Assembly (NCBI GenBank): GCA_003013855.2
Contig: ML058440.1
Span: 992,001 to 1,056,000, forward strand
Reading direction: 5' to 3'
DNA: 64,000 nt
Source of the DNA: Liriodendron chinense
Taxonomy: Eukaryota; Streptophyta; Magnoliopsida; Magnoliales; Magnoliaceae
Positions within the stretch are counted from its first letter, which is position 1, and each line of letters opens with the position of its first letter. The translations under genes were made by a program, and so were the position numbers. Below the pieces are notes generated by a model. The model was given only the letters and a program-made list of their open reading frames with translations, made no database searches and was not told where the DNA came from. Positions 11,787 through 22,146 of the stretch are shown here, in pieces.

Positions 11787-12170
11787 GCACCTCCCATGTG
11801 GGGCCCACCATGTCGGTTATATAAAATCCACTCCGACCATCAGGTTATATCCTTGACTCTAGGGACTGGGGGGAAGGATAGCTGAGATGCAAAACTCAGG
11901 TGGGCCACACCACAGGGAATAATGAGGATGGGACCACCAACAATTCGCCGGGATGAAGTGAAAATACGAAAATCATTCCGATCCAAACATCAGGCGGGCC
12001 ATACCGTATGGACTTTGAGGTCTTGATAGCAGTTTTACATTATTCCAATTGGTGTGGCTCGTTAGAGATATTTATCTGGATGATTTTGTATTTACAGTTC
12101 AAGTAATGGTTCTCACATGATAGACGGATTGGATTGACATATAAAATATAGTGGTGGGGCCAACAGAGAT
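11787..12170. repeat. diverged foldback-like repeat (GTGGGGCCCACCATGTC / TGGTGGGGCC arms)
   Basis: The left arm GTGGGGCCCACCATGTCGG and the right arm AAAATATAGTGGTGGGGCC flank a centre with GGTGGGCCACACCACAGGG and CAGGCGGGCCATACCGT. It resembles the foldback family in its arms but has a different centre. Ends were not resolved. Confidence 0.35.
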
Positions 12171-12919
12171 TATATTGAGAGGAGAGAGACATGACGCGCT
12201 TCTGTTTGACACTGGAGCTCCGCACGGCCGCGCCGTCCGGCTTCTGTCTCGTCCGTGATGGAGAAGGTAAAGGGCAGACGCAAGCATGCGAACCCCACTT
12301 CTACTTTACCGGAGAAACCGGTGTCCGTACAGAACGATTACCGGCCGCTTTGGTCGACCTTAACCTTAAACAGGAATCTTAACATAGAGGCAGCTACAAC
12401 AAACTTCTAAGCACTTTCCTCGTAAAAATACACGTGAAGAATCGATCTTGTGATCTGGACTGTTGTGTTGGTGGGACAGAGTGTCTATAACCTCTTTCCC
12501 TAAATCATAGGACCTCATCAATCTGAAAAATAAGGGTTTAGATCAATGGTCCACATTTATTAGTAAAACTTACAACTGAATTTCAGAGTTATCCAATCAA
12601 TAGGATTTTCCGAATATCTCCCATCCACCGATTGTCTCACCTTTTCAACGTTTCCAACCACCTCTCATGTCTGCCGCGTGTATTTTCCGGTGTGAAACTT
12701 GCATAGAACTTTCATGGACCGTCATGCATACTATCATTTCTGTAAATGTAAAAACTGCTATAAGATGTTCAGTACACACGCGCTGATTGATGTGAAAACA
12801 CTCCTTTCTATTTTCAGAACCGATAATTGTACGGTTTTTGTTCTAAAATTGGAACTGCGTGGAGGGAATTCGGAAGGGGCGGGGGTAAATAGCTTTTGCA
12901 GAATTATTGGATACCCCGT
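12171..12919. other. gene-free; one short GC-rich open frame of unknown nature
   Basis: From an ATG at about 12,259 a plus-strand frame of roughly 50 codons runs through a locally GC-rich stretch. It has no recognisable domain and no clear splice partners. It may be a captured gene fragment, but I cannot support a gene. Confidence 0.25.
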
Positions 12920-13155
12920 GAGGCGCGGCTTCTGTGGATCCTTGACTGTGGGGTCCACCGTGATGTATGTGTCTCACATCCATACTGTCCATCTGTTTTA
13001 AAAGCTCATTTCAGGGAATGCTACCAAAAATGAAGCAGATCGAAATTTCAGGTGGACAACACCACAGGAAAAATTGGTGATTGAAAACCTATCACTAGAA
13101 ACTTCTTATAACCCACTGTAATGTTTATTTGCTATCCAACCTGTTGATAATGTCC
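12920..13155. repeat. half foldback element (left arm and core start)
   Basis: Begins CTTGACTGTGGGGTCCACCG and runs through CATACTGTCCATCTGTTTTA, AGGTGGACAACACCACAGG and TGTTTATTTGCTATCCAACC, then stops near TGTTGATAATG where the next copy begins. The right arm is missing. Confidence 0.5.
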
Positions 13156-13169
13156 GACAGAGACCTGGA

Positions 13170-13640
13170 TTGGCCTCGGTCGATGGATCCTAACTATGAG
13201 GCCTATCGTGATGTGTGTGCGGTACATCTACGCTGTTCATTTGTTTTGACAGCTCATTTTAGGGCATGATCCCAAGAATGAAGCTAGCAGAGCCAAATCT
13301 CAGGTAGACCACACCATAGGAAAGGGTGGTGATTGAATAGCCACCATTAAAAACTTCTCCGCCATCAGAATATTTATTTGTCATTCAACCTACTGAAAAG
13401 GTCACAAAGACCTAGATGAAAGGATCACACAAATATCAGCTTGATCAAAACTTGTGGCCCACAGGAAGTTTTTAATGGTCAATCACCCCTATTACCTGTG
13501 GTGTGGTCCACATGAGATTTGTATTGCTTCATTTTTTTTATCATGTCTGAAATTGGGCTGTCAAAACGGATGGACGGGGTGGAAGTAAGGCACATACATC
13601 ATGGTGGGCCCCACAGTTAGGGATCCAATGACCTCGATGT
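13170..13640. mobile_element. foldback MITE-like element, copy D
   Basis: The left end (CCTCGGTCGATGGATCCTAA) is mirrored by the right end (TTAGGGATCCAATGACCTCG). Arms: CATCTACGCTGTTCATTTG against CGGATGGACGGGGTGG. The core includes ATTTATTTGTCATTCAACC and AATATCAGCTTGATC. It abuts the half element at 12,920-13,155, so two relatives are arranged in tandem. Confidence 0.55.
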
Positions 13641-14544
13641 CACGTTCATGGAAAGGGCAATCCTTAACATAGATTAATAAACATATGTTTGTTGATTAAA
13701 GGGTGATCCTAAACATTTGTTAATAAACATATGTTTGTTGATATTCTACAGTGAAGTACTATTCTAATTACAAACCGCACAATAAATGTCCCTTAATTGA
13801 CTATTTAGCTAGCCTAATTAATATAAATTTTGTGCTTTTATCCCATATACAATTGGGTCCTACAATTTTAATGGTTTGATTTAGGCTACCAGCATGTCAT
13901 GTGTACAATTAATTATAGCATGTTATCCATTGTACAAGTTACAAGGTGTGTCAACCGCATAAGATAAATAATGCATCATGATAAATGCACGAGTCTATTG
14001 TCGCAAAAAATACTGGCACTTATTTCAAGTGGTCCAAAGGAAAATCACAAAAAGAGAAGAAAGCTTAAAAGCTAAAAAAGAAACAAGAGGAGAGGCACAG
14101 AGGTTTATTTGGCACTTTGCCAACATTCATGGGATAGTAATACAAAACTTTTCTTCTTCACTAAATCAGAGAAAACAAGAAATGCATAGATTACCTTTCT
14201 CTCTCATACTTACGCTAGCTATATAAGAAATCTCTAACCAAAGAGTTCTTAAAAGATTAATTCTCTCCACATACGTTTTTCCTTCTATAAACAATACACC
14301 ATATAGACAGAGCACGAACCAAAGCCTACTCCAACTAAGCTTCACACATTACCTAAAAACACAAAAGAGGGAGAGTTAGAGAGAGAGAGAGAGAGAGAGA
14401 GAACCATTTATTTCTCTCAGCTGACAACTGGTTTCTCTAATAATACCATAAACATTTTCTATGTACATTTGTCCTAATGTCACGAATCACAAGATAATAA
14501 TAAGTTTAGATGAAACTATGCACCAACTAAACTTTTTTTTAATA
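13641..14544. other. AT-rich gene-free stretch, possibly a decayed LTR
   Basis: No gene. A 28-30 bp phrase around AACATATGTTTGTTGAT occurs twice (near 13,679 and 13,722). It lies directly left of a copia RNase H remnant in the orientation expected for its 3' LTR, but I could not define LTR ends. A GA microsatellite is at about 14,377-14,402. Confidence 0.3.
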
Positions 14545-14735
14545 GACTTCATCAATATAATTGTTTTGTTATATATAGTTGGTATGAATCTTTTGTAATG
14601 GAATCTCTCCATCTTCTATCACGTAATGAATAAAATGATATCATACATCAATGTGCTTGATCCAAACATAAATATCGAATTTTCAGCCAAGTATAACATG
14701 CTCTAATTATTACAATGAATTATCATCATTTTCTG
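14545..14735 (-). pseudogene. Ty1/copia RNase H remnant
   Basis: Read on the minus strand this is a decayed version of the copia RNase H C-terminus. It aligns in order with the intact copy at 22,255-22,420: TATGAATCTT, CCATCTTC, AATGATATCATACATCAATG, TGCTTG, TCAGCCAAGTAT. No open frame survives. Confidence 0.6.
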
Positions 14736-14947
14736 TTTGAATTTCTCTCACCTGCATAACAGGCATGCACTATTTGTAAAGTTTACCCATGATGTGTAAA
14801 ATGAGGGAGAGAGAGGGTCATTCTCTACGGTGCAAATGTCACTATAACAACACAGAAGTACGTTACATCCTACCTTGAGGTGTGCTTATATGCCACGCAT
14901 GCAAGAACCCCACCCATCCACAAGCATGCACACAGGATGATTAGTAA

Positions 14948-16000
14948 TGTTGGGAATCTCACGGAAGCACAAAGGAGATTCAAATAAGTAACACAATTGC
15001 ACAAGCAATCAAATGCACGAGACAATTTGATTTTTTTTACGTGGAAAAACCTTTCCAAAAAAAAAGCCATGGCACAAAGTGATCATTATGAATTCATAAG
15101 TATAAGAGATGAACAACTTAATAAGCAAAGTACCCAAGAGAAAACCTAAGCTCTCTCTCACCAAACTCTCCTACAAACCATAATCCTGTTTTGAATGAAT
15201 TAGTCATGCCCTATAATCCAATTACAGCCGTTTAAATAAGATAGAACCGAAAATAAAAACAATTTGTGTAAAACCGCGCAAAATGCATATCAACAACCAA
15301 CACAATCGGGCACCCGAACCCACTGTTAGTCACCCGACGGCCATGGTTCGATCGCCCAAAACCAACCAAAAACGTTCAGCGGGTTTTAGCCAAGATACAT
15401 TTGAACTCGCCTGAAATTGTCCAGAAACCAATTTGCCTATTATGGGGCAGTTTAGGTCGCCCGACCCACCCGTTGGTCATAAAAAACCCCTTGATAATGT
15501 CTAGATTGAAGGCTCCACTAACAATTTCCACCGATGCTTCAATCACCAATATCCTCAATTTGCTTCATTCATCATCTCTTCTTCAATCACAGATTCATTG
15601 TTTTTCATACACATTGCATCTTCATTCCGTTTTTGTGAATCTCAAATAAGTCGCATAGAACTTGAACTTATCTTCAAGAACTACCTTGGTGAGCATGTCC
15701 GTTGGATTCACGCTGGCGTGAATCTTGTCCAGAGTCATATCTCCTTCCTCAAGCACAATTAATTGGCACGGCCTCCTACTGAAGCTCCAACCAAAACTGA
15801 CCAAAAACGTCCAAAGAGTTTTAGCCAAAATACATTCGAATATCAGGCACTTGAAGCTCAAAGTTTGGCCGCCCGAACTCACTCAAAATTGTCCAAAGAC
15901 CAATCTGCCTATTATGGGGCAGTTCCAGTTGCCCAACTAGCCAATCTGTAGTCCCAACACTTTTGATAGTGTCTAGATTGAAGGCTCCACCAACAACCCG
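14948..16000 (-). mobile_element. decayed Ty1/copia element: LTR pieces around an RNase H tail
   Basis: TGTTGGGAATCTCACGG at 14,948 looks like a copia LTR terminus. A phrase set occurs at 15,361-15,520 and again at 15,786-15,990: CAAAAACGTNCA, GTTTTAGCCAA, TGCCTATTATGGGGCAGTT, GTCTAGATTGAAGGCTCCAC. Between them, on the minus strand (about 15,640-15,760), lies the end of copia RNase H, with the recognisable IHASVNPTDMLTK segment. So this is two partial LTR copies flanking the last part of pol, with most of the element deleted. Exact ends were not resolved. Confidence 0.6.
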
Positions 16001-16254
16001 TACGTTTTCTTGTTACGAGCTTTCCATCGGATGGGGTGCAGGTCTTTAAGCCTTTTGGCCTAAGAAACAAGCAGTTTTTCACTCTTGGCTCTGCCACGCC
16101 GTACAAAACCAATGGAAGGCTAGACAATTGTTTTACCCATCCGTCTATTGCACATTGTGGCCCACCAGAGGCTTTAGTCTGTAAAGAGAGGATCAATGCA
16201 TTATTTCGAACCACATGGATTGCTCATATCTCACACATGTTCCAAGGCAGGCTC

Positions 16255-16395
16255 TCACACGCATGTGAAATCTTTTTTTCCTTTTTTTACACACACTCAC
16301 ACCACTGTCGGATCTCACCACAATGGTACTTGAACCCATGACCTGGAGCTGAAACTTTGGTGAGTCTACCGTGCACTGAGTCATGAGTAAGGGCC
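16255..16395 (-). mobile_element. tRNA-derived SINE, minus strand
   Basis: On the minus strand, an A-box-like TGACTCAGTGCACGG is followed about 30 bp later by a B-box-like GGGTTCAAGTACC, then GTGTGAGTGTGTGTAAAAAA ending in A-rich sequence (T-rich on the plus strand at 16,269-16,288). This order is that of a Pol III SINE head with an A tail. Target duplications were not identified. Confidence 0.55.
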
Positions 16396-16399
16396 CCAT

Positions 16400-17130
16400 A
16401 TGGCCCTGATTGGGCGGTTTTAATCATTTGATTAGCTAGTATGGTGTAAACAGGCCCACGTGATCTCCATGATCTGTTACTAAACTAGAGTAAGAGCTCT
16501 CGTTGGATCACTGTTCTTATTTTATTTATTATTTTTCAGGTCTTTCATCATTATATAATATAACTAAGGTGCGCCACACGAGAAATAATATGGAGTAAAG
16601 AACAAATTGTAGGTTTCTGTGTGAGGCCCACCATGCTTTATATACGCCATCCAACCCGTTCATCGTGTGCTCCAACAGGATGAAGGGAGACAAAAACATT
16701 CCGTCCATTTCAAAACGCAGGTGGATCCACATAGGTGATTTTAGACATTTTAGGTGGTGTGGCCCACCCGAGTTAGACATCGACCTAATCTTTGGGGACT
16801 CCCATGTTCATAGTAGGGCGCATCTAATGCAGGATTTAAACGTCACACAAAACATTGCACTGGGCCCTAGAAACAGTCAGCTACACCCCACCTATGTGGT
16901 CATTGTCCTTATACATGGCTGGGCTAAATCAAGTATGTTTGGATGGTATTTGGAAACTTATTTCCAGCTTAAAATCTAAATTCCAGTGAAATTTAATTTT
17001 AACTGGTGTGTTTGGCTGCAAATTCCAGTAAAAAAAATTTCCATTTAGAAACTTAAATTGGTTGGAATCAGGATTACTGAAAACGGTGTAGGACCGTTAT
17101 TATGGAAGGGAAAAGAAGTGGAAGTAAGCG
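16400..17130. repeat. gene-free, foldback-like arm pieces
   Basis: GTGAGGCCCACCATGCTTTAT near 16,621 and GTGTGGCCCACCCGAGTTAG near 16,757 are arm-like pieces around a short centre; this may be a separate small MITE. The rest shows nothing recognisable. Confidence 0.35.
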
Positions 17131-17139
17131 TCACTAGGG

Positions 17140-17395
17140 GGTGCCCACCTCGATGTATGCATGGTATATCTATGATGTATGTGTTTTATAACCATATAAT
17201 CTATTTGTTTTGAGAGCTCAACTAAGGGCATTAGACAAAAAATGGGGCAAATCTAAATCTCAAGTGGACCACACCACAGGAAAACAATGTTGATTGAACG
17301 TCCACCACTAAAAACTTCCTAGGGCCACTATAATGTTTATTTGCCACCCAACTCGGCCATCTATCTTATGGGACTACTATAAGCCAAGGGTCATG
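17140..17395. repeat. half foldback element
   Basis: GATGTATGTGTTTTATAACC, AAATCTCAAGTGGACC, ACACCACAGGAAAAC and TAATGTTTATTTGCCACCC follow the arm-plus-core order of the foldback family. The right half is absent. Confidence 0.45.
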
Positions 17396-18364
17396 TTCCC
17401 AAGTGGATCCAAAGCCCAAGCAGGCCATGCTGTAAGCAACAGTTAAATTACACTACTTTCAATTAAACAAAATCTAGATTACACAATTTTCAACCAAACA
17501 ACAAGCTCAATGTGAAATATGAGTTTCCAATTCAGTTCCTGCAATTTTGTATTCTAACATTGTAATCTAGATTTTCTCTATAATCTGGATTATGTAATCA
17601 AACGGGGCCTTAAATGCTAAAGTCATTTTTATTATCTCTAAATATTGAATTAATGAATAAAATAAAAATAGGGGAGTCATTCAACAACATATCTCCCACC
17701 GTAGACAAATGATGATCGGGAATCTCAACATGAACTTTTTGGAATGAGCTTTTGAAAATTTGAACTTCGTAACGCCATCTAAATGATGTGAGATGTTGGT
17801 CACACCGATTTTTCATGCTCATGTGCGCACTAAAGTCTTGCCAAATAAATAACGTGTCGTGATTCAGGGATTAAGGCAACCCTCATTGAACACGTGTTTA
17901 GGTGGACAGCACATGTGCGAGAGATCCGGACCTTATCAGGTCGAGGACACTGTCAACATGCCACATACACAACATCAAGGTATTCTGCTCATCAACTGAG
18001 CCACACATGTACGATGAATTCGGCCTGTATCTTAACCGACCATTTTTGTCACACGTGTCTGACCTTCCTGATTAGATGATCAACATGGCCTCCTCTATCA
18101 GATGAATGGCCTAGATCTCTGACGCGTGTTCTGCCTCGTCACGTGAGGCACACCTCCTGGAACATGGCTGGTTCTAAAATCTACAGCTTTTCACTATGCA
18201 GAAACTATGGAAGCACAGTCCGACGTCACCTAGAGTCAGCTACAGTCCTGTGGTGGTTTGCTCTGATCTCGAAAACGCGGCGACACTTCAACTCCAGACT
18301 TACCATAGTCGTACAGCAAACCATACCTGGAAAAGGGCGCGAATCTCCAGCAATCCCATGAGTA
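17396..18364. other. gene-free
   Basis: No supported gene. The plus-strand stretch 17,894-18,399 has balanced composition and short open frames, but they show no domain I recognise. Confidence 0.3.
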
Positions 18365-18985
18365 AAAAGCTCTGTGGGGCCACGGCGATGTCTGTGTGAT
18401 GTCCACTCCGTCCATCAGCTTCCCTAATGCCGGGACATGATCCTAAAAATAGGTAGATTTAAATCTGGGGTGGACCACACTACACGAAACGGCCCGAATG
18501 GAAATCCCTGCGATTGAAGGGAGCGGATTAGGTGCTGCCCCAGCATCACCCAAGACTGTGCGGCTTGACCCTGAAGCCAACCTAGATATGTTATGGCTTC
18601 TATATCCACGTGGTCCATCCATTTTGCTGGGAAATGAGCTAAAAAATAAAGCAAATTCAAATTGAGAGTAGACTATATCACAGGAAAGAGTGGTGATTGA
18701 CCATTAAAAGCTTCTTTGCGGGCTACCAAAGTTCTAGATTAAGTACCTTCATCTAAGTTTGTGCGACCTTATCAATAGGTGATAGAAAATAAACATAATT
18801 GTGGGCCATAAGAAGTTTTTAATGGTGGGGCATTCAATCACCACTGTTTCCTATGATATGGTTCACCAGAGGTTTGGAACTACTTTAATTTTAGCCTCAT
18901 ACCTAAAATGATATGTAAAATTGGATAGACAACATGAATGTAGAATACATGCATCAATGTGACCTGGAATATAGAATACATGAAT
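18365..18985. repeat. foldback-family sequence, two overlapping partial copies
   Basis: A short copy (GTGGGGCCACGGCGATGTC ... GGTGGACCACACTACACG) runs into a second one (ATATCCACGTGGTCCATCC, GAGAGTAGACTATATCACAGG, AAATAAACATAATTGTGGGCC, GATATGGTTCACCAGAGG). Both are diverged and have no coding capacity. Confidence 0.45.
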
Positions 18986-19129
18986 CAATGCAGGCCCATG
19001 GTACTATGGGCCGTAGTAATCCACTCCCACAGTTGAAGCCTTCCAAGGGCCATCATATGTTTATATGCCATCCAACTCGTGCATGAGATCATTGCCATCT
19101 GGAGTACTTCTCTTACTAACATGGCAGTT

Positions 19130-19278
19130 TCACCTGCTAGCTCAGCTGGCAGACGCCTGGGTGTTTCAATTGCTAGTCTTGGGTTCAAAACCCACTAACC
19201 CCACCCACAGGTGGGTGGGAGCAGTGTGTAACTGACAGGTGTGTGCGTTGCATCACTAACCCAAAAAAAAAAAAAAAA
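19130..19278 (+). mobile_element. tRNA-derived SINE, copy 1, with TSD
   Basis: The Pol III A box TAGCTCAGCTGGCAGACG (19,138) and B box GGGTTCAAAACCC (19,183) are 45 bp apart as in a tRNA gene. They are followed by a non-tRNA body and an A tail at 19,262-19,279. The 9-bp direct repeat ATGGCAGTT flanks it (19,121-19,129 and 19,279-19,287). The tail and TSD show it is a retrotransposed SINE and not a working tRNA gene. Confidence 0.85.
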
Positions 19279-19321
19279 ATGGCAGTTCTATTACCTAGCA
19301 TCTTTTTAAATAACCAATCTT

Positions 19322-19462
19322 AAAGAGACACCCGGATCTATAGCTGAAGTGGCAGACCAAGTGAAGATAACATTGTCTCAACACTGAGGTCATGGTATCA
19401 ATTCCCATAGTTAGGGTGGCTAACATTGCAGTGTGACTAACAAGGGAAGGGTGCACTAGCCA

Positions 19463-19491
<29 letters not shown>
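19322..19491 (+). mobile_element. tRNA-derived SINE, copy 2, with TSD
   Basis: The head has an A-box-like TAGCTGAAGTGGCAGACC (19,340) and a B-box-like GGTATCAATTCCC, then a body with GGTGGCTAACATTGCAGTG and an A tail (about 19,468-19,493). The direct repeat AACCAATCTT flanks it (19,312-19,321 and 19,492-19,501). Its head differs from copy 1, so it may be another SINE family. It lies only 34 bp after copy 1. Confidence 0.8.
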
Positions 19492-19493
<2 letters not shown>

Positions 19494-19501
19494 CCAATCT
19501 T

Positions 19502-20362
19502 GTAAGATAAACACTTTGATACTCTAGCAGAGTGTAATGGTATTTGATGGACTGTTAAAATGGAAATAATAAACGTACCATTGGAATTCAAGAAATAAAC
19601 GTCCATTAATTAGAGTTTGGAACGGTTGAATTTGAGTTAATATATACCAAGTGTACAATTTATGAGTATCATCCCATTCTCCCGGCCGGCCCGAGTATCA
19701 AATAACTTCACATGCTGTGCTCTAAAATCGTGATTACGGGCATGTGCCTCATCTATATTGGGATTAGGGAATAATCATGTTTTTCAAAAATAAGCTTCTA
19801 AAGACAAGTAATGGATGGCCCACTTTCAAAGCAACCACTGGATCTTGTCCTCGACATTGCCAACCATTGAATTGTTAAACCAGGTTTAGACCATGGACGC
19901 TTGAACTTTGAACAAGTCAAATGAGTGTTATAAAATAAACTGACTGAAGCCATTCATTAATCTTAAAAGATCGAAAGTCTTGCTGACATGAGTGACTTAG
20001 CGGCTTAATGAATGGAAGAAGTATTCTTTAATCTTAAACAATGAAATAATCATCGAAAACAGTACAAACATCGTCTTCTTGATTTTACAAAACCGCGTTG
20101 ACTCCGATTGTATTTTTATCACCAAACGTCTTCTCAAACTCCAACATTAGGGCTTGTAATTTCTCACTAACGACCGACCGGTCTAGATTTGTTTAGGGGA
20201 TTTGATGGGGATTGCATGAGCTATCACTAAAACAATGCTGCCTAAGAAAATGTCTTTGTATATAAAATTCACGCCTAGGTATAATATAAGTGCAATTAGA
20301 TAGAGAGTAGGAATGTAGTTTAGTAGAAAGCTGGTAAAGAGTGATTAACATGGAAGCAGAGA
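19502..20362. other. gene-free
   Basis: No gene or named repeat is supported here. Confidence 0.35.
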
Positions 20363-20862
20363 CGGTGGGGACCCCAACACCACCCAGCTAGGCGATGTTG
20401 GGACTTTGGGGCCCACCATGATGTATGCGTTTTATCCAGGCCATTCATCCATTTTGCCAGCTCATTTGAGGGCATGAGCCCATATCAAAAACTCAAGTGG
20501 ACTGCACCATAGGAAAAGGTGGCAACTGAATGCCTGCAACTAAAATTTTCTTGGGGTACAAAAGTTTTGGATCAAGCTGATATTTGTGTTTTTCTTTCAT
20601 CCAGGTCTGTGTGACCTTATCAACAAGGTTGTTGGATGGCAGATAAACATGACGGTGGGCCTTAGGAAGGATTCAATGGTGGGTGTCATTATTCCCACTT
20701 TTTCCTGTGGTGTGGTCCACTTGAGCTTCAGATCCACTTCATCTTTATCATGACCTAAAATGAGTTGGCAAAGGAGATGGACGGAGTGGATAAAAGGCAT
20801 ATACATCACTGAGGGCTCTGCAGAGGCCAACACCACCTAGCTGGGTGGCCATGGGGTCACCG
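20363..20862. mobile_element. foldback MITE, copy E (ACCCAGCTAGG termini)
   Basis: The left end (CGGTGGGGACCCCAACACC, ACCCAGCTAGG) is mirrored at the right (CACCTAGCTGGGTGGCC, ATGGGGTCACCG). Arms carry GGGGCCCACCATGATGTATG and its inverse. The core runs in the opposite direction to that of copies B and C (TTGGATCAAGCTGATATTTG, GACCTTATCAAC, GCAGATAAACATGACGG). So the same core is joined to different termini. Confidence 0.65.
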
Positions 20863-21494
20863 CCCCCCGCTCCCTCATTTGATGTTTTTTATTTTTTATT
20901 TTTAGTGTACCACGTTGTGGGGCCCACCTAATTCAATTCAGGCATTAGTTCCTGGCCCTCGAAAAAGAAAATGATATAGGGCTATTATCTAATGTTCTCT
21001 TACACTGGGATCATCACAAGTAAACGGAATTTGGACCGTTACCTCCTTTCTCCCGTATGTTTTCTACCTTGGACCCTGCAACCATCTCCATCTGATTGTA
21101 GATTGAGATAGAAATTTCATAGCCAAACCGTTGTAACCAAGGTATTCAAAAATGGTTACGTATCGGCCGATACGTAACAAAAACGGTTATGACCGTTATG
21201 TATTACAGGGTTGAAATGGCCATAACAGCCGTTACAAAAAAAAATAGGCCGTAACAGCTCAGTAACAGCCCTTTAACAGTATTTTTCAAAAACTAAAGAG
21301 AGTCCATTATTGAGTCCGTTACAGCCACTGTTAGTATTATGAAACACCTTGGTAGAAACTCCTTGCCTCCATAGCCGTTTGAAGTACCAGCCACTCCAAG
21401 GGACACTGTTTCACATATGACTGACAAAGAACGTTTTGGATGGGAGGAGTCCACTGCAGATTGCACATGACCCAAATAACCATGATTGGGTAAT
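20863..21494. repeat. gene-free; GTTACGG/CCGTTA-rich block
   Basis: At 21,140-21,330, words such as CCGTTATG, GCCGTTAC, GGCCGTAACAG and CGGCCGATACG recur on both strands, a known kind of low-complexity mobile-derived plant sequence. The last five bases (GTAAT, 21,490-21,494) are the left target duplication of the copia element. Confidence 0.45.
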
Positions 21495-22127
21495 TGTTGC
21501 GCAGCACGCCAACAACGCCTGTGAACCGAGATCCAATCTCCGGTCTCACACACAAACGATAAACAGGAAGAAAATATTAACTAGAAAAGAATCACACAAA
21601 CCAACAATCCACAAGACAGAGATTTACGTGGAAAAAACCCCAACAAGGGTAAAAAAACCACGGGTGCAAACTTCACTATGAAGAAAAACGAAGTTACAAG
21701 CAATACACTTACCTTCTCCTATGCTCCCATGCACAGAGATGGCCCTTTTGCTAATCCTCTCGCCTTTTTCTCACCTTGGACGTATAGAAGCCCTAATCCC
21801 CTTGTCTAATCCCGGTTTACACCCCTTTATATAGTAAACCCCGCAATTAGAACACAAAATAGGAAACCCGCATCTTAAGCCCGCGGCCGGTCGGGCGCCC
21901 AATCACTTTGACCATCGGGCGCCCGGCCAATGCAAAAAACTGTCCAGCAACAAAAAAACAGAAAACTGGAATATCGGGCGCCCAGTCACTTTGACCGTGG
22001 GGCGCCTGGATGCTCACAAAACAGTCCAGTGGACTTAACAGCAAAAAGCCTGAATTTCGGGCGCCCGGTCCACAGACCGTCCGGGCGCCCGGCCAAGTTC
22101 AATGGAGTTCTGTCTCCACACTCAACA
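21495..22127 (-). repeat. 3' LTR of the copia element
   Basis: On the plus strand it runs from TGTTGCGCAGCACG to ACACTCAACA, so on the element's own strand it is TGTTGAGTG...GCGCAACA with canonical TG/CA ends. A TATA-like motif (TATATAAAGG on the minus strand) is at about 21,827-21,836. Copies of GGGCGCC(C) cluster in 21,892-22,092, mostly as palindromic CGGGCGCCCG-like words, in the part that would be U3. Confidence 0.93.
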
Positions 22128-22140
22128 ATCTCCCACTTGG
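22128..22140 (-). other. polypurine tract of the copia element
   Basis: Read on the minus strand, CCAAGTGGGAGAT abuts the 3' LTR start TGTTGAG. This is the usual plus-strand priming tract layout of plant copia elements. Confidence 0.8.
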
Positions 22141-22146
22141 AGACAA

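Noticed and set aside
12191..12382. GC-rich open stretch as a gene
   Set aside because: Only about 50-60 codons, with no domain, splice partner or conserved neighbour to support it.
19138..19200. A tRNA gene
   Set aside because: A and B boxes are present, but an A tail and a 9-bp target duplication show it is a SINE, and the cloverleaf stems do not close well.
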